Positions 8,532-17,847 of a stretch of DNA of 64,000 nucleotides are shown in pieces; the stretch's first letter is position 1, and each line of letters begins with the position of its first letter. Under the pieces are notes generated by a model that did not search any database, was not told the origin of the DNA, and was given only the letters and a program-made list of their open reading frames with translations. Made by a program: the position numbers and the translations under genes. This DNA comes from Ravibacter arvi (lineage in GTDB: Bacteria; Bacteroidota; Bacteroidia; Cytophagales; Spirosomataceae). Location: positions 186,001 through 250,000 of the forward strand of contig NZ_BAABEY010000036.1 in assembly GCF_039540405.1 (NCBI RefSeq). Direction: 5' to 3'.

Positions 8532-9417
8532 ATTCCTCTTTGAAATGTCGTATAATGGCAGTTTTCTCTCTTCCCGCCCGTTGGTAGATTTCATAGATCT
8601 TGGCGTCGACCAGGAAGCGGTACCAGAGTCCTTGCAGTGAATGCCATATCAGCCCTTTCATGCCGTCCAGAAATCCCAGCTTGAAGAAATACCGGTAAAC
8701 AAAATAAAGAATGGGCCGCGTAAAAAGCGGCAGCGACGCGTATTTGATTTTAAGGAATCTCGTTCGTTGCTCCTGGGAGCCGAAAAGCGAAGGTACCACC
8801 GTAGGTTTCTCGTCAAAATTGTACCTGATGTTCAGCAGGTCAATAATTTCGCGCGTAGCATACAGGTTGTGCTTCTGGGTCCACCAGGTTAGGTTGTTCA
8901 GGTTGTGATCAACGATATCGTTCGATAGCTGGAGTGTCCGGCCGTCCGATAGTTTGATATGTTCGTCCATCCAGAGTTCCTCGCAGCGGCCTTTCCCGTT
9001 TCTCCAGATGCGGAGCAGCCAGATGGGGTAGTAGCCGCCGCGCCTGATCCATTGATTCATGAAATAAACCCGCCGTTTCACGTAAAATCCGCTGACATCT
9101 GGTGCGATCTGGCCGTTAAGCGTCGAAATCAGCTCTTCCCTAAGCTCCGGTGTCAGGTACTCGTCGGCGTCCATCCGCATCACCCATTCCGTTTGAAAGG
9201 GATTGTGATCAATGGCATGATTGAATTGGAAAGCGTAAGAGACCCACGGGTTTCGGATCACTTTCGCACCCCTGGCTTCGGCAATCTCGCAGGTGTTGTC
9301 GGTAGAAAACGAATCGACTATAAAAATTTTGTCGGTCAGACCGGAAAAACTGTCGATACAACGCCCGATGTGTAAAGATTCGTTATGGGTAAGAATAAGT
9401 ACCGAAAGTTTTGACAT
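8485..9417 (-). CDS. Family 2 glycosyltransferase
   Basis: A 310-residue GT-A transferase. It has the start SVLILTHNESLHIGRCIDSF, the segment IFIVDSFSTDNT and the metal-binding DADEYLTPE (about 82-90). This is the WaaE/LgtF-like branch often found in lipopolysaccharide or capsule loci. A basic, aromatic C-terminal part (RPILYFVYRYFFKLGFLDG) may associate with the membrane. It sits 17 bases after the preceding GT4 stop and overlaps the downstream acetyltransferase, consistent with a single transcript. The linkage formed cannot be deduced. Confidence 0.9.
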   Translation of the reverse strand: MSKLSVLILTHNESLHIGRCIDSFSGLTDKIFIVDSFSTDNTCEIAEARGAKVIRNPWVSYAFQFNHAIDHNPFQTEWVMRMDADEYLTPELREELISTLNGQIAPDVSGFYVKRRVYFMNQWIRRGGYYPIWLLRIWRNGKGRCEELWMDEHIKLSDGRTLQLSNDIVDHNLNNLTWWTQKHNLYATREIIDLLNIRYNFDEKPTVVPSLFGSQEQRTRFLKIKYASLPLFTRPILYFVYRYFFKLGFLDGMKGLIWHSLQGLWYRFLVDAKIYEIYQRAGREKTAIIRHFKEEYGKDVRNPNQSGPVR

Positions 9418-9434
9418 AGCCGCGTTTTCGATTT

Positions 9435-10595
9435 TTATTGCAATTTCGATGCCACAATGGCTTTCCGGTATACCTCCAGCAGTTGGCGCGCCACGACTTT
9501 GATATCGAACAGCTCAGCAACCATTTTATAGGCGTTTTGGGCTTTGGTCTGGCGATATTGTGCGTCTGTCAGTGTCAGCTCTATTTTTTTGGCGAGATCG
9601 TCGGAATTTAGTGCGGTGAGTGCCGCGGCGTCAAACTGCCGCGTGTAGTCGCCGAAACCGGTACGGTCCGAGACGATAGCCGGGAGCCGGCTAGCCATGG
9701 CTTCGAGGACGGCGATCGAAAATCCTTCCGAATAGGTGGGGAGCACAAATGCCGTAGCATCTGACAATGCGGCCTTTTTTATGTCGCCGGTCAGCATTCC
9801 TACAAATTTTACTGCCTCCCTGAGCTGGTGGGTCTCAACAAACCGTTGCGCTTCTGCCTCGTAACCATCGTCCGGCCCCGCGAGGACAAGCAGGGCCCGG
9901 GGAGCCTTGGAATGAAAAGCCCGGAAGGCCGGCAGCAGGAGGTCCAGGCCTTTTTTTACATTGAGACGGCCCATAAAAAGCAGCAGCGGGCTGTCGGCCG
10001 GGATGTCGAACTGCTTTCTGAAGGTTCCTTTTTCCGGGAGATGCCGATAGTCCTTCATCCGCATGCCGTTAGGGATGATTACCAGGTTGTCTGGTCTGTA
10101 CCCGAGGTATTGGGTAACATCGCTCTCCTCGTCAGTATTGTTTACCTGAATGGCGGCGGCTTTGGCCAGAAGTTTTTTCTGATAGAGAAAGCTTACCAGG
10201 TTCTTTTTCCAGGCATGATGATTTACCGCCCATTGATCGAGCAGGCCGTGTATCGTAATGATCTTTGGCACATTGCTTTTTACCAGGAAAGGCGCGAGGC
10301 TGCCGAAATGCCAGATACCGTGGATATGCACAACGTCATAGTCATTGATATGGTGCTGAAGGTACCGCAGGAGTTCCACCGAATATTCCCTGTAAAACCT
10401 GCTGATGGGCAGGCTCCTTTTGCAGGGAATCAGCCGGGCGCCCTCGGGGGCAGGGTACAGTTTGTCCCCGGGCGAGCATGGGCTCAAAATGTGCACCTCG
10501 TGACCCTCTTCAAGCGCTTCTACGGTATGGTCGTAGATAATACGGGCCGGTCCGCCGATTTCCCAGGTGTAGGCACAAATATTAAGTATCTTCAT
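9435..10595 (-). CDS. Family 4 glycosyltransferase
   Basis: A GT-B retaining transferase of 386 residues. The N-terminal domain carries the glycine-rich acceptor loop GGPARIIYDH. The C-terminal donor domain shows LLFMGRLNVKKGLDLLL and the EX7E motif SEGFSIAVLE (about 292-301) that binds the nucleotide sugar. The start overlaps the upstream gene's end by four bases (ATGA), indicating translational coupling with the second GT4. It presumably adds one sugar in the cytoplasmic assembly of the repeat unit or polymer. Confidence 0.92.
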   Translation of the reverse strand: MKILNICAYTWEIGGPARIIYDHTVEALEEGHEVHILSPCSPGDKLYPAPEGARLIPCKRSLPISRFYREYSVELLRYLQHHINDYDVVHIHGIWHFGSLAPFLVKSNVPKIITIHGLLDQWAVNHHAWKKNLVSFLYQKKLLAKAAAIQVNNTDEESDVTQYLGYRPDNLVIIPNGMRMKDYRHLPEKGTFRKQFDIPADSPLLLFMGRLNVKKGLDLLLPAFRAFHSKAPRALLVLAGPDDGYEAEAQRFVETHQLREAVKFVGMLTGDIKKAALSDATAFVLPTYSEGFSIAVLEAMASRLPAIVSDRTGFGDYTRQFDAAALTALNSDDLAKKIELTLTDAQYRQTKAQNAYKMVAELFDIKVVARQLLEVYRKAIVASKLQ

Positions 10596-11743
10596 TTTTT
10601 ATCCGTATGGCTTCCGAGTTCGGCAAAGGTAGTGACCATCTCCCCGGCTACCTTACCGGACGCAAACTTGTTGACCAGGTTTCTCCCGTTTTGCGAAAAG
10701 AGCGCGGTAGTGTCGTCCGAAGCGTCCATGAGGCGAAGCATACAGGCTTCCAGGCGGTCGGAGTCGAGAGGTGAAAAAATGTACCCGTTCCCGCCGTCAT
10801 GTACCAGGTCTTCCACGCAGCCGCATTGGTCGGAAACAACAACAGGGAGGCCGCAAACCAGTGCTTCGTTTACAACAAGTCCCCATGGCTCCGAAGTGCT
10901 CGGGAGCACCAATGCACCCGCTTTTGCCAGCCACTTGGGAACGTCCTGCCAGGAAATGCCCCCCGAAAAAACTACGCTATCCCCAATTTCCCGGTTGGCA
11001 TACGATTCCAGCTGCTTCCTTTCCGGTCCGTCGCCTACAAGGAGAAGGCCCCAGCTGTCGGGCCGGCCCGCCCGTATTTTGGCGTAGACGCGCAACAATG
11101 TCATCAGGTTTTTTTCCGGGGAGAACCGGCCCACGAAAATGAAATTAGACTGTGGCACCGGGTTTTGCCGCCTTGCCTCCATGAAAGTCTGCTTCACGCG
11201 CTCGTCGTCGATTACTGCGCCGTGCCGTACCGAAATTTTGTTTTCCGGCACGCCAAGCAATTTCAAATAGGCTACTGAAGTCGTACCAAAACAGAAGTAT
11301 GCATCCGCCCTGTTGACAATCCATTTTTTGATGGTTTCTTTCACCGGGTTACGTTGGTGGTCGAGAGCCGACGATTCGGACGAAAGCACAATCCGTGTGC
11401 CTTTCAGTTTTGCATAGCACATGAGCAAAACCTGGGCCCAGTCATAATAGCCGGTGATGTTCAGTACGGTAGGTTTAAAGTCGTTATATGCCCTGAAAAG
11501 TGCACGAACGCGCTGGAGCAGGGTGATCTGGTCCAGGCTTTTCCGGAACAGGACTTCATAGGGGTATTCGTACAAGGCGGCGTCGGATGGCTGCATGCTT
11601 GCTCTCGCCGATTCGTACAAACTGATTTGCGCCACTTTAAATACCGCCGACGGGTACCGGGCCAGAAGGTTCCGGTAGATCTCCTCAAAAAGTTTGGACT
11701 TATAATGCGCCCAGAGCTGATTATGGACTACGAGAATGCGCAT
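10592..11743 (-). CDS. Family 4 glycosyltransferase
   Basis: A GT-B enzyme of 383 residues whose donor-domain motifs are NFIFVGRFSPEKNL and the EX7E segment SEPWGLVVNEAL, followed by PVVVSDQCG. The N-terminal domain starts RILVVHNQLWAHYKSKLFEE, a variant often annotated WcaI/RfaB-like. The ATG shares a base with the stop of the SGNH gene upstream, and the stop overlaps the next GT4 by four bases. Specificity is unknown. Confidence 0.92.
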   Translation of the reverse strand: MRILVVHNQLWAHYKSKLFEEIYRNLLARYPSAVFKVAQISLYESARASMQPSDAALYEYPYEVLFRKSLDQITLLQRVRALFRAYNDFKPTVLNITGYYDWAQVLLMCYAKLKGTRIVLSSESSALDHQRNPVKETIKKWIVNRADAYFCFGTTSVAYLKLLGVPENKISVRHGAVIDDERVKQTFMEARRQNPVPQSNFIFVGRFSPEKNLMTLLRVYAKIRAGRPDSWGLLLVGDGPERKQLESYANREIGDSVVFSGGISWQDVPKWLAKAGALVLPSTSEPWGLVVNEALVCGLPVVVSDQCGCVEDLVHDGGNGYIFSPLDSDRLEACMLRLMDASDDTTALFSQNGRNLVNKFASGKVAGEMVTTFAELGSHTDKK

Positions 11744-12708
11744 CAGTTCCGTTCTTTCAAATAGGCTTCGAAAATGGGGAAGAGCCGGTCGGCCAGGAAT
11801 TTCTGGCCATCACGGTTGTAATGAATGACGTCTTTTTCGCGATAGTACGAGAGCGGCGGTGGCTGATCCAGCTCCCGGATAAGGCGAATGCTGTCCTGGC
11901 GGGCAAATTCAATTATATCCAGCCCTTGTTCATTGTATTGCCCGGCTTCAATTTCCGATTTCTCGGGGTGCAGGTAGATGAAAAAGGGGATTTCATTATT
12001 CCGGGCCATATCGGCCAGTTCCCCGAAGCCCGGGTTAAAATGGTCGCCGCCCTTCCAGATGCCGCGTTGATCTTCCGCTGTACCAACCGAATCTATTTTT
12101 GGGGCGTAATAGACGTGATTAAACTTTATGTCCTTGAAATAGATCGGGTAGAGGTACCGGCTCCAGAGTTCTACCAGCGCAATTTTAAATTGTTTGTCCG
12201 GAAGATTGGGGTCAATACCCACCTGGTCAGCGTGAGTCATCAGGTCGAAGGCATCATGACTGCTTGCGACGAGACACATAATACTGGCATTAAAGAAACC
12301 GTGTTTTCTCAGGTAGGCGGCGCTATTGTCGGGCCCCCAGGACCCGGCGGAGATGTTAAGCACCCGGACGGATTTCCCCAAAGCATCGGAAAGCCGGGCT
12401 TCGAGGAGCGTGGACGCCAGATCATCATTGTCGGTGAGGCTTCCGCCGTTTACTACCGAATCGCCTATCAGGAGCACCACCACTGAGTCTTTATCGGAAA
12501 CCTCAAGGCTTCGCATCGAAAGGGAATTGGTTTTAATCGTATTCCCGAAGCGTTTCACCGTCTGGTTCGGGGCGTAGATGTATTCGTAGTCGGCATCTTT
12601 GACGTATAGAGGCGCGCTACAGAAACCGTATCCGAAACGGAGAATCAGCTCGACACAAACGGCCAGGAATAAAATGGAAAGAAAAACCTTTCGGATGGTT
12701 GACAGCAT
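11743..12708 (-). CDS. SGNH/GDSL-type hydrolase, membrane-anchored
   Basis: This 321-residue protein has one N-terminal hydrophobic anchor (about 8-25) and an SGNH fold. Block I is LLIGDSVVNGG with the nucleophile serine, the oxyanion region is around NISAGSWGPDN, and the catalytic DxxH pair is in EKDVIHYNRDG near the C-terminus. Such enzymes add or remove acyl groups on glycans in the periplasm. It lies next to a membrane acyltransferase-3 gene, and in OafA-like proteins these two domains are often fused, so the pair may act together. This pairing is an inference. Confidence 0.82.
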   Translation of the reverse strand: MLSTIRKVFLSILFLAVCVELILRFGYGFCSAPLYVKDADYEYIYAPNQTVKRFGNTIKTNSLSMRSLEVSDKDSVVVLLIGDSVVNGGSLTDNDDLASTLLEARLSDALGKSVRVLNISAGSWGPDNSAAYLRKHGFFNASIMCLVASSHDAFDLMTHADQVGIDPNLPDKQFKIALVELWSRYLYPIYFKDIKFNHVYYAPKIDSVGTAEDQRGIWKGGDHFNPGFGELADMARNNEIPFFIYLHPEKSEIEAGQYNEQGLDIIEFARQDSIRLIRELDQPPPLSYYREKDVIHYNRDGQKFLADRLFPIFEAYLKERN

Positions 12709-12755
12709 GCTGCACTTCGGTAATCAGGGGACAAAGGTACGCTTTTTCGGCTCGG

Positions 12756-13934
12756 CTAAAAAAAAGACCATTTCTTAAAAGCGGATTTCAGCTTCGCCCA
12801 TAATTTTTCCGGCCACTCCGGATCCATACAAGGCTTTTCTATGAGCAGGAAAAATACGATACTCCCGAGCATCACCGGTACTGTACAGATAAGCGCCACG
12901 ATAAGAAACTCAGCCGCATAGGAAGAGAAAAACTGGAACTTGAAGAGTATTTTCATGGTAGCGGACAAAATCGGCTGATGAACCAGGTAGATCGAATAGC
13001 ACATGCCGCCGATCAGTGAAATCCACCGAAACGCGAAAAGTCTGCCCCAAAAAACATTGGTAAGTACGATATAATAGAACCCGGCAATGGCCAACGGGAA
13101 TATCATCGCGCAGATTATTTCGGTTTCAGTTTGCATCAGGTGGGTCCGCACATGCGGGAGGAACAATACAACCGCGAACAAAACCGCGCCGGCAAGGGAC
13201 TGTAGCAGGCTTGTATTTTTTTTGCCCGGCCAGTTCATGTAGAAGTCGGCCAGGAGAATGCCGCTGATAAAGAACTGTATATAATGAATAAGATAGAAGC
13301 CCGGTGTCTGGTAGCGGACCTGAATCCAGGGGAGCAAAAGGATGACGGCAACGATACCGGTTCTCCGCCAGAAGGCAGGCAGTTTTAAGACCAGGAAAAG
13401 AAGCGGGGCGAGCAGGTAAAAATGAACCTCTAGTTCGAGCGACCAGGCGACCGGAAGGAGGAAAGAAGAAACCTCGTAGAAAAAAACATGACTGTAGACC
13501 AATGAAGCCAGCAAACTTTTGAAGGCAAAGAGATAGTCCATCTCGGTGAAAACCGGGAATATAAAAAACATACCAATCATGGCCACCATATAGGGTGGCT
13601 CCAGTCGGGTGAGACGGCGCCTGAAGTATTTTTTCAGGGACGGTACCGGGCTTCCTTTTAGGTAGGACCTGGCAAAAGGCAACGCGAGGATAAAACCGCT
13701 GATGACAAAAAAGAGGTCCACCCCTTTACGGCTATCGATCAGCCACAGGCGCAGACCTTCAAACCGGTCAATGTCCTTGAATTCTACGGGAGCACTGAAT
13801 TCGAAAAAGGCGTGAACATGATGAAGGAACACCAGGAAAATTGCCAGGAAACGGAGCCCGTCCAGCTCCGGGATGAGTTTCCCGGTTTGAATATTCCTGG
13901 AAAAAAGTTGTTCGATTTTTTTGCTCAGCGTCAT
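12756..13934 (-). CDS. Acyltransferase family 3 membrane protein (OafA/YrhL type)
   Basis: A 392-residue integral membrane O-acyltransferase with about ten predicted helices. The N-terminal signature is ELDGLRFLAIFLVFLHHVHA (23-42), in which a histidine pair matches the catalytic region of the family. A second conserved stretch is VDLFFVISGFIL followed by the basic FRRRLTRLEPPY. Unlike OafA/OafB it has no C-terminal SGNH domain, but an SGNH gene follows 47 bases downstream. It probably acetylates a sugar on the periplasmic side or moves acyl groups across the inner membrane. Confidence 0.9.
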   Translation of the reverse strand: MTLSKKIEQLFSRNIQTGKLIPELDGLRFLAIFLVFLHHVHAFFEFSAPVEFKDIDRFEGLRLWLIDSRKGVDLFFVISGFILALPFARSYLKGSPVPSLKKYFRRRLTRLEPPYMVAMIGMFFIFPVFTEMDYLFAFKSLLASLVYSHVFFYEVSSFLLPVAWSLELEVHFYLLAPLLFLVLKLPAFWRRTGIVAVILLLPWIQVRYQTPGFYLIHYIQFFISGILLADFYMNWPGKKNTSLLQSLAGAVLFAVVLFLPHVRTHLMQTETEIICAMIFPLAIAGFYYIVLTNVFWGRLFAFRWISLIGGMCYSIYLVHQPILSATMKILFKFQFFSSYAAEFLIVALICTVPVMLGSIVFFLLIEKPCMDPEWPEKLWAKLKSAFKKWSFF

Positions 13935-13977
13935 GAAGGAAATTGCCCGGCGGTTTTTGCTTCCCGCAGCGTTTTGA

Positions 13978-15312
13978 TCAGGAAGCGAGCGTTGTGCGTC
14001 CGCTTAAAGATTGGTTCGGTGAACTAAGATTTTTAGATAGGTATGGCAGGCCTAAAAACCGGGCAAAAAACACATAAGGGAACCAATAGGTAATATCATA
14101 CGGCCGCCCGGAACTGATTAGCAGCGCGGGAAAATACATGAAAAATGAGGCCGTAAAGATGGCCAGCGAGCTTTTGTTCTGCCGGATGTCCCGTATGGAA
14201 AACATCAGGAAAAAGAAGTTGAGCAGGCAAAAGACGAGACAGCCCACGATCCCGTGGTTGGCCAGCATTTCAATTGGCGGCACGTCCATGAATTCGTACT
14301 TATATCCGTTGCCGACGATCAGGACTTCCGGATCGTAAATGGCCTCCTTGAGAAAGTCAAAACTGGCAACCCGCCCCATAGCCGAAGCATCCTCGGCTAC
14401 GTCCTCGCTGGTTTCCAGCTGAAACGCAGTAAAGATTACGTCTTCAAAGCGTCCGGCCAGTACATCCCAGTAGTTGATGATGATGCCGTAGATGTTGTTG
14501 TAGCGATGGATCAGGTATCTGAAGAAACCGAGCAGGGCAATCAAAACGACCAGAGACCGGAGTGTAAAAAGCTGCCTGACGCCGGATGCGATACTGGCCG
14601 GCCTCAGCCGGAATACGGCATGGGTGGCAATGATAATGCCTGTTCCGAGGAGGCAGGATTTTGATTGCGTCAGGATCATGACGCAGAGGCTGAAAACAAG
14701 TGAAACCATCAAAAACGTTTTGATCCACATGTTTTTGAATTCGCGGATGAGCGCATATCCCGACAGAAGACAAACCAGTGCATTCCTGGCGGCCAGGTGC
14801 GGATTACCGCCCTGTTGGGCATCCTCGTTGGCAAAGGTCACGGCCGCCCGCATCCCCAGCGTCCAGCTGGGATTGGTAATCAGGGAATAAATAAGCGTCA
14901 GGTTATTGACAAACGACATTAAAAAGAGGACGACCAGCAAGGTCTTTTGAATGTCATTCGGAACGTAAAGCAACAGGAAAAAAAAGGCGAATGTGTAGGC
15001 GAAATTGACTATATCGGCTACCGCTTTGCCCGAATTATTGATAAAAAAGAAATAGTAGAGCAGGATGCCGAAAAAGAGGGCGGTGAACTGAAAAAGCAGG
15101 ATATTAGGCTTGAAAGCCACCAATTTGAGTTTTGGCGGCATCATGAGCAACAGCGCGAGGCCGAAAAAAGCGCCTGTGAAAACACTGCTTGCCGGTCCGA
15201 TTCCCAGCGTATCGCGAACAAAAAAGATAATAGGAAAGCCGTTGATCATCATGGAGATCCCGACCGCGTACCGAAGGTAATTGATGTTCCCTATTAAATT
15301 TCCGAAATTCAT
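13978..15312 (-). CDS. O-antigen polymerase/ligase-like membrane protein (Wzy or WaaL type)
   Basis: A 444-residue protein with about 11 hydrophobic segments and one larger soluble loop (about 275-345, around DVLAGRFEDVIFTAFQLE). This layout is shared by Wzy polymerases and WaaL ligases, which cannot be told apart by eye. The upstream glycosyltransferase overlaps its start by four bases. Because the locus has a Wzm/Wzt-type ABC exporter and no Wzx flippase in view, a ligase role joining the polymer to its acceptor is as plausible as polymerisation. Confidence 0.8.
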   Translation of the reverse strand: MNFGNLIGNINYLRYAVGISMMINGFPIIFFVRDTLGIGPASSVFTGAFFGLALLLMMPPKLKLVAFKPNILLFQFTALFFGILLYYFFFINNSGKAVADIVNFAYTFAFFFLLLYVPNDIQKTLLVVLFLMSFVNNLTLIYSLITNPSWTLGMRAAVTFANEDAQQGGNPHLAARNALVCLLSGYALIREFKNMWIKTFLMVSLVFSLCVMILTQSKSCLLGTGIIIATHAVFRLRPASIASGVRQLFTLRSLVVLIALLGFFRYLIHRYNNIYGIIINYWDVLAGRFEDVIFTAFQLETSEDVAEDASAMGRVASFDFLKEAIYDPEVLIVGNGYKYEFMDVPPIEMLANHGIVGCLVFCLLNFFFLMFSIRDIRQNKSSLAIFTASFFMYFPALLISSGRPYDITYWFPYVFFARFLGLPYLSKNLSSPNQSLSGRTTLAS

Positions 15313-16214
15313 CCTTTCCTGAAAATCTCCAATCTGTGTCTGAGATAGGCAAAATCCATGTCAGTGAGCAAGTACAGCGCCTTCCTCAGCCGGATACAAA
15401 GATATTCGATTTTTGTCGGAACTTGCTGTTTTAGTTTTGCAGCAAAGTCACTCTGAATCTTGTGGTGCTCTTCGCGGCCGATATTGGCTATGGTAGATGA
15501 TTTGGCGCTTTCATGAACGCGAAGCGCTCCCGCCATTCCGCCGACCCGCTTTGCCACCACTCCTTTTTGCGCGGTATACCGCGTAATAAATTCATAATCG
15601 AAAGCAAAACGGTAGGATTCGTCAAAAAGCCCGTAACGATCGGTCAGGCTGCGTTTGAAAAACAGGGATTGGTTGTGGATCTGCATCCCCTCCCACAGTT
15701 GGCTTGAAAAGCTGAACGGAATGGTTTTAAGCAATTCGGTGGCCTGGTCGTTCGTGTCGATCATATACAGATCGCCGTACAGGATATCGGCCTCGGAATG
15801 ACCGGATTGCAGCGCCTGTGCAAAACGGTGCAAAGTGCCGGGGAAATAGACGTCATCGGAGTTTTGAAAGGCAATCCATTGCCCGGTTGCCTTTCTAAGC
15901 CCTTTGTTGAGGGCGTCTACCTGGCCTTTATCTTTTTCACTCACCCAATAGGAAAGGTACGGCTCATATTTTTTGATTACCTCCACGCTGTTGTCCGTGG
16001 AACCGCCGTCGATAATCATGTATTCAAGATTCGGGTACCCCTGGTTAAGCACGCTGAGTATGGTGCGCTCCAGAAACTCAGCCTGGTTATAGGAAGGCGT
16101 AATGATGGTTAACCGTGGCACTTGAAGGCCCGTATAATCGGGCAATTCGCTTTTGGTGAAAAGCCTGTTTACGAAAGTCCTGAGGTTTTGACTGCTCAAA
16201 TTCAGCGGTTCCAT
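15309..16214 (-). CDS. Family 2 glycosyltransferase
   Basis: A 301-residue GT-A transferase with LTIITPSYNQAEFLERTI near residue 33, YMIIDGGSTDNS and the metal motif FQNSDDVYFPG (about 115-125). The acceptor segment WEGMQIHNQSLFFKRSL is typical of this subfamily. It starts 3 bases after the GT8-like gene upstream and its end overlaps the polymerase-like gene by four bases. It most likely adds a sugar to the lipid- or polymer-linked acceptor; the sugar is unknown. Confidence 0.9.
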   Translation of the reverse strand: MEPLNLSSQNLRTFVNRLFTKSELPDYTGLQVPRLTIITPSYNQAEFLERTILSVLNQGYPNLEYMIIDGGSTDNSVEVIKKYEPYLSYWVSEKDKGQVDALNKGLRKATGQWIAFQNSDDVYFPGTLHRFAQALQSGHSEADILYGDLYMIDTNDQATELLKTIPFSFSSQLWEGMQIHNQSLFFKRSLTDRYGLFDESYRFAFDYEFITRYTAQKGVVAKRVGGMAGALRVHESAKSSTIANIGREEHHKIQSDFAAKLKQQVPTKIEYLCIRLRKALYLLTDMDFAYLRHRLEIFRKG

Positions 16215-16217
16215 GTG

Positions 16218-17201
16218 TTAAATCTCTATTTTATCAATCAGGCTTACCACGTGGTTAAGCTCGGACTTAATGGCTCTCCTGAAGTCCCGGAAAGCCGGTA
16301 CGGATGACGGACGACCGTAATGTGCCTTGTCGGGCCCGGTTTTTTCATAAACAGCGAGCTGCTTTTTGTAATTGCGTAGCAGCCTTTCCCCCGCCGGGTT
16401 GCCGCTTAGCACCTGTGTGTGGTCGGACCACACAGGGTGAAAGCCGGTAAGCCCTGCAAAATTGAAGGTAAGAAGCGGTTTCCCGTCTGCTGATGGGGTT
16501 TCGCCGCTACTGTTTTCCAGCGCAACCCGGAGCAGGTTATGCAGGCCGACATGCCAGTTGGTGTCCCGGAGAATGGTCCATTCCCGGAGTAATACGGGTA
16601 CGTAGTTGAGCCAGAGCTGATCGAGGCACATGCCATTGCAGAGGTCGAAGAAAGCCCGGTCTATCGTCCGCGTACGCCACCAGTCAAACAAGGATTTTAC
16701 TTCGGGTGTTGCCCTGGCCATCCACGCATCGGCGTTGAACATGCCGATGTTCAGTATCCTTTTGTCATCGAGGTTCCGGGACGCGGGCAGCGGCCCTGTC
16801 AGGTTGGGGGTAAGCAGGAAGTCGCTGTCATACTTGCCGAGGAAGTCCAGCGGGCTGAAAACCAGAACAGTCGGAGCCAGGAACACCCAGGCAAAGCGGT
16901 TTTCCGATTGCTCCAGCAAGTGTTTGGCGAACCAGGGCCGGACTGCATGTACAAATTCATAATCCAGGTAGCGCCCGCTCATTTCCTGCAGGCGCGGGAT
17001 CTGAAGCGCTGCAATCGGGATAAGTTCCATTCCTGCGGGAACGGCACTCCCGGCGGAGTCATCTGCCAGGCCGATAACATACCGGGCGCCGGGATGAAAG
17101 CGCAGCACGCTTTCGCCCAGGGCAATTGCGCCGGGCAGCTGGTATCGGTTACAAACGGTGAAAAATCCTGTCAATGCGATTTTATTCGGTTTTAATTTCA
17201 A
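16218..17201 (-). CDS. GT8-like glycosyltransferase paralog lacking the DxD motif
   Basis: A 327-residue protein clearly related to the 327-residue product at 17847-18830. Shared features are an N-terminal Rossmann-like half, the NIGMFNADA segment matching NLGFVALRK, and CNGMCLDQLWLNYVPV matching CDGLFVDQNWMNFLPV. At the place where the paralog has the metal-binding DPD (104-106, YFDPDIIVFQPL) this protein has APT (109-111, FLAPTVLVFSPL). The missing acidic pair suggests altered or lost catalysis, perhaps a partner or scaffold role. It overlaps the DUF5672-like gene by 20 bases. Confidence 0.72.
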   Translation of the reverse strand: MKLKPNKIALTGFFTVCNRYQLPGAIALGESVLRFHPGARYVIGLADDSAGSAVPAGMELIPIAALQIPRLQEMSGRYLDYEFVHAVRPWFAKHLLEQSENRFAWVFLAPTVLVFSPLDFLGKYDSDFLLTPNLTGPLPASRNLDDKRILNIGMFNADAWMARATPEVKSLFDWWRTRTIDRAFFDLCNGMCLDQLWLNYVPVLLREWTILRDTNWHVGLHNLLRVALENSSGETPSADGKPLLTFNFAGLTGFHPVWSDHTQVLSGNPAGERLLRNYKKQLAVYEKTGPDKAHYGRPSSVPAFRDFRRAIKSELNHVVSLIDKIEI

Positions 17202-17847
17202 TCGTATTCAGCCATTCCTGGTGCCGGGTGTTTTCCGGGACCAGGCCGGTTATGGCAAAAGGAAGGCTTTCCGCCTTCTCAATAGGTGTGACTGCGTCGA
17301 TCGGCTGAGAAAAATATTCTGAAACGACAGCCGTCGGGCTTCTGAGCGCGGGCCAGAACCCGCCTGCTTTTTTCTGCCAGAAGGCATGGTCGCTGTCTGC
17401 TTTACCAGCCAAAAAATGTTGGATGTCGCGTTGGTTTTTTCGGGCCAGCGACATAAACTTGTCTACATGCCGCAAAGAAAGTCGGCCTGAGCTGTCGCAA
17501 ATATAGTCATGCCCTTGCTTGCACCAGTAGTGCAGCTCGTTTTTGGTGATGTAAGACCCCGGCTCAAAAAGTAGCAGGAATTCACTCCAACCAAACATTT
17601 CATAAAAATCAGGCCTGAGGAGCAACCTGGCATAGCCTTGTTTGTTCTCGAAAAATGCCGGGTCGAACTTGTAAATGGTTGCTTCCGGAAAATCGTTTTT
17701 TATTTCCGACATGTCCCGGGGCTCCGGGCCTACAAAGACCAGGGAAAACTCAGGCATTATCTTCCGGGCATGCAATAGCAGGGCAAGCTCAAGCGGATGC
17801 CAGCTTCTGCCAAAGACAGGTACCACAATGGTTGCCAGTTCGCGCAT
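17182..17847 (-). CDS. DUF5672-like putative glycosyltransferase
   Basis: A 221-residue soluble protein starting ATIVVPVFGR. It has a central segment YARLLLRPDFYEMFGWSEFL followed by LLFEPGSYI and WCKQGHDYI. This pattern resembles DUF5672 proteins (a putative glycosyltransferase family) in which a hydrophobic strand leads to an acidic residue and then to a DYIGAPW-like stretch. The assignment is from memory of the family and is moderate. It is sandwiched between two GT8-like paralogs, with a one-base overlap upstream and a 20-base overlap downstream, so the three are probably expressed together. Confidence 0.6.
   Translation of the reverse strand: MRELATIVVPVFGRSWHPLELALLLHARKIMPEFSLVFVGPEPRDMSEIKNDFPEATIYKFDPAFFENKQGYARLLLRPDFYEMFGWSEFLLLFEPGSYITKNELHYWCKQGHDYICDSSGRLSLRHVDKFMSLARKNQRDIQHFLAGKADSDHAFWQKKAGGFWPALRSPTAVVSEYFSQPIDAVTPIEKAESLPFAITGLVPENTRHQEWLNTIEIKTE

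Noticed and set aside
9828..11087. Long open frame (419 codons) on the + strand opposite two glycosyltransferase genes
   Set aside because: It is antisense to two firmly identified GT4 genes, shows no recognisable motif, and is explained by the codon bias of the coding strand.
17182..17201. Frameshift joining the DUF5672-like and GT8-like genes
   Set aside because: Both products have complete, family-like ends; a 20-base overlap is compatible with translational coupling.
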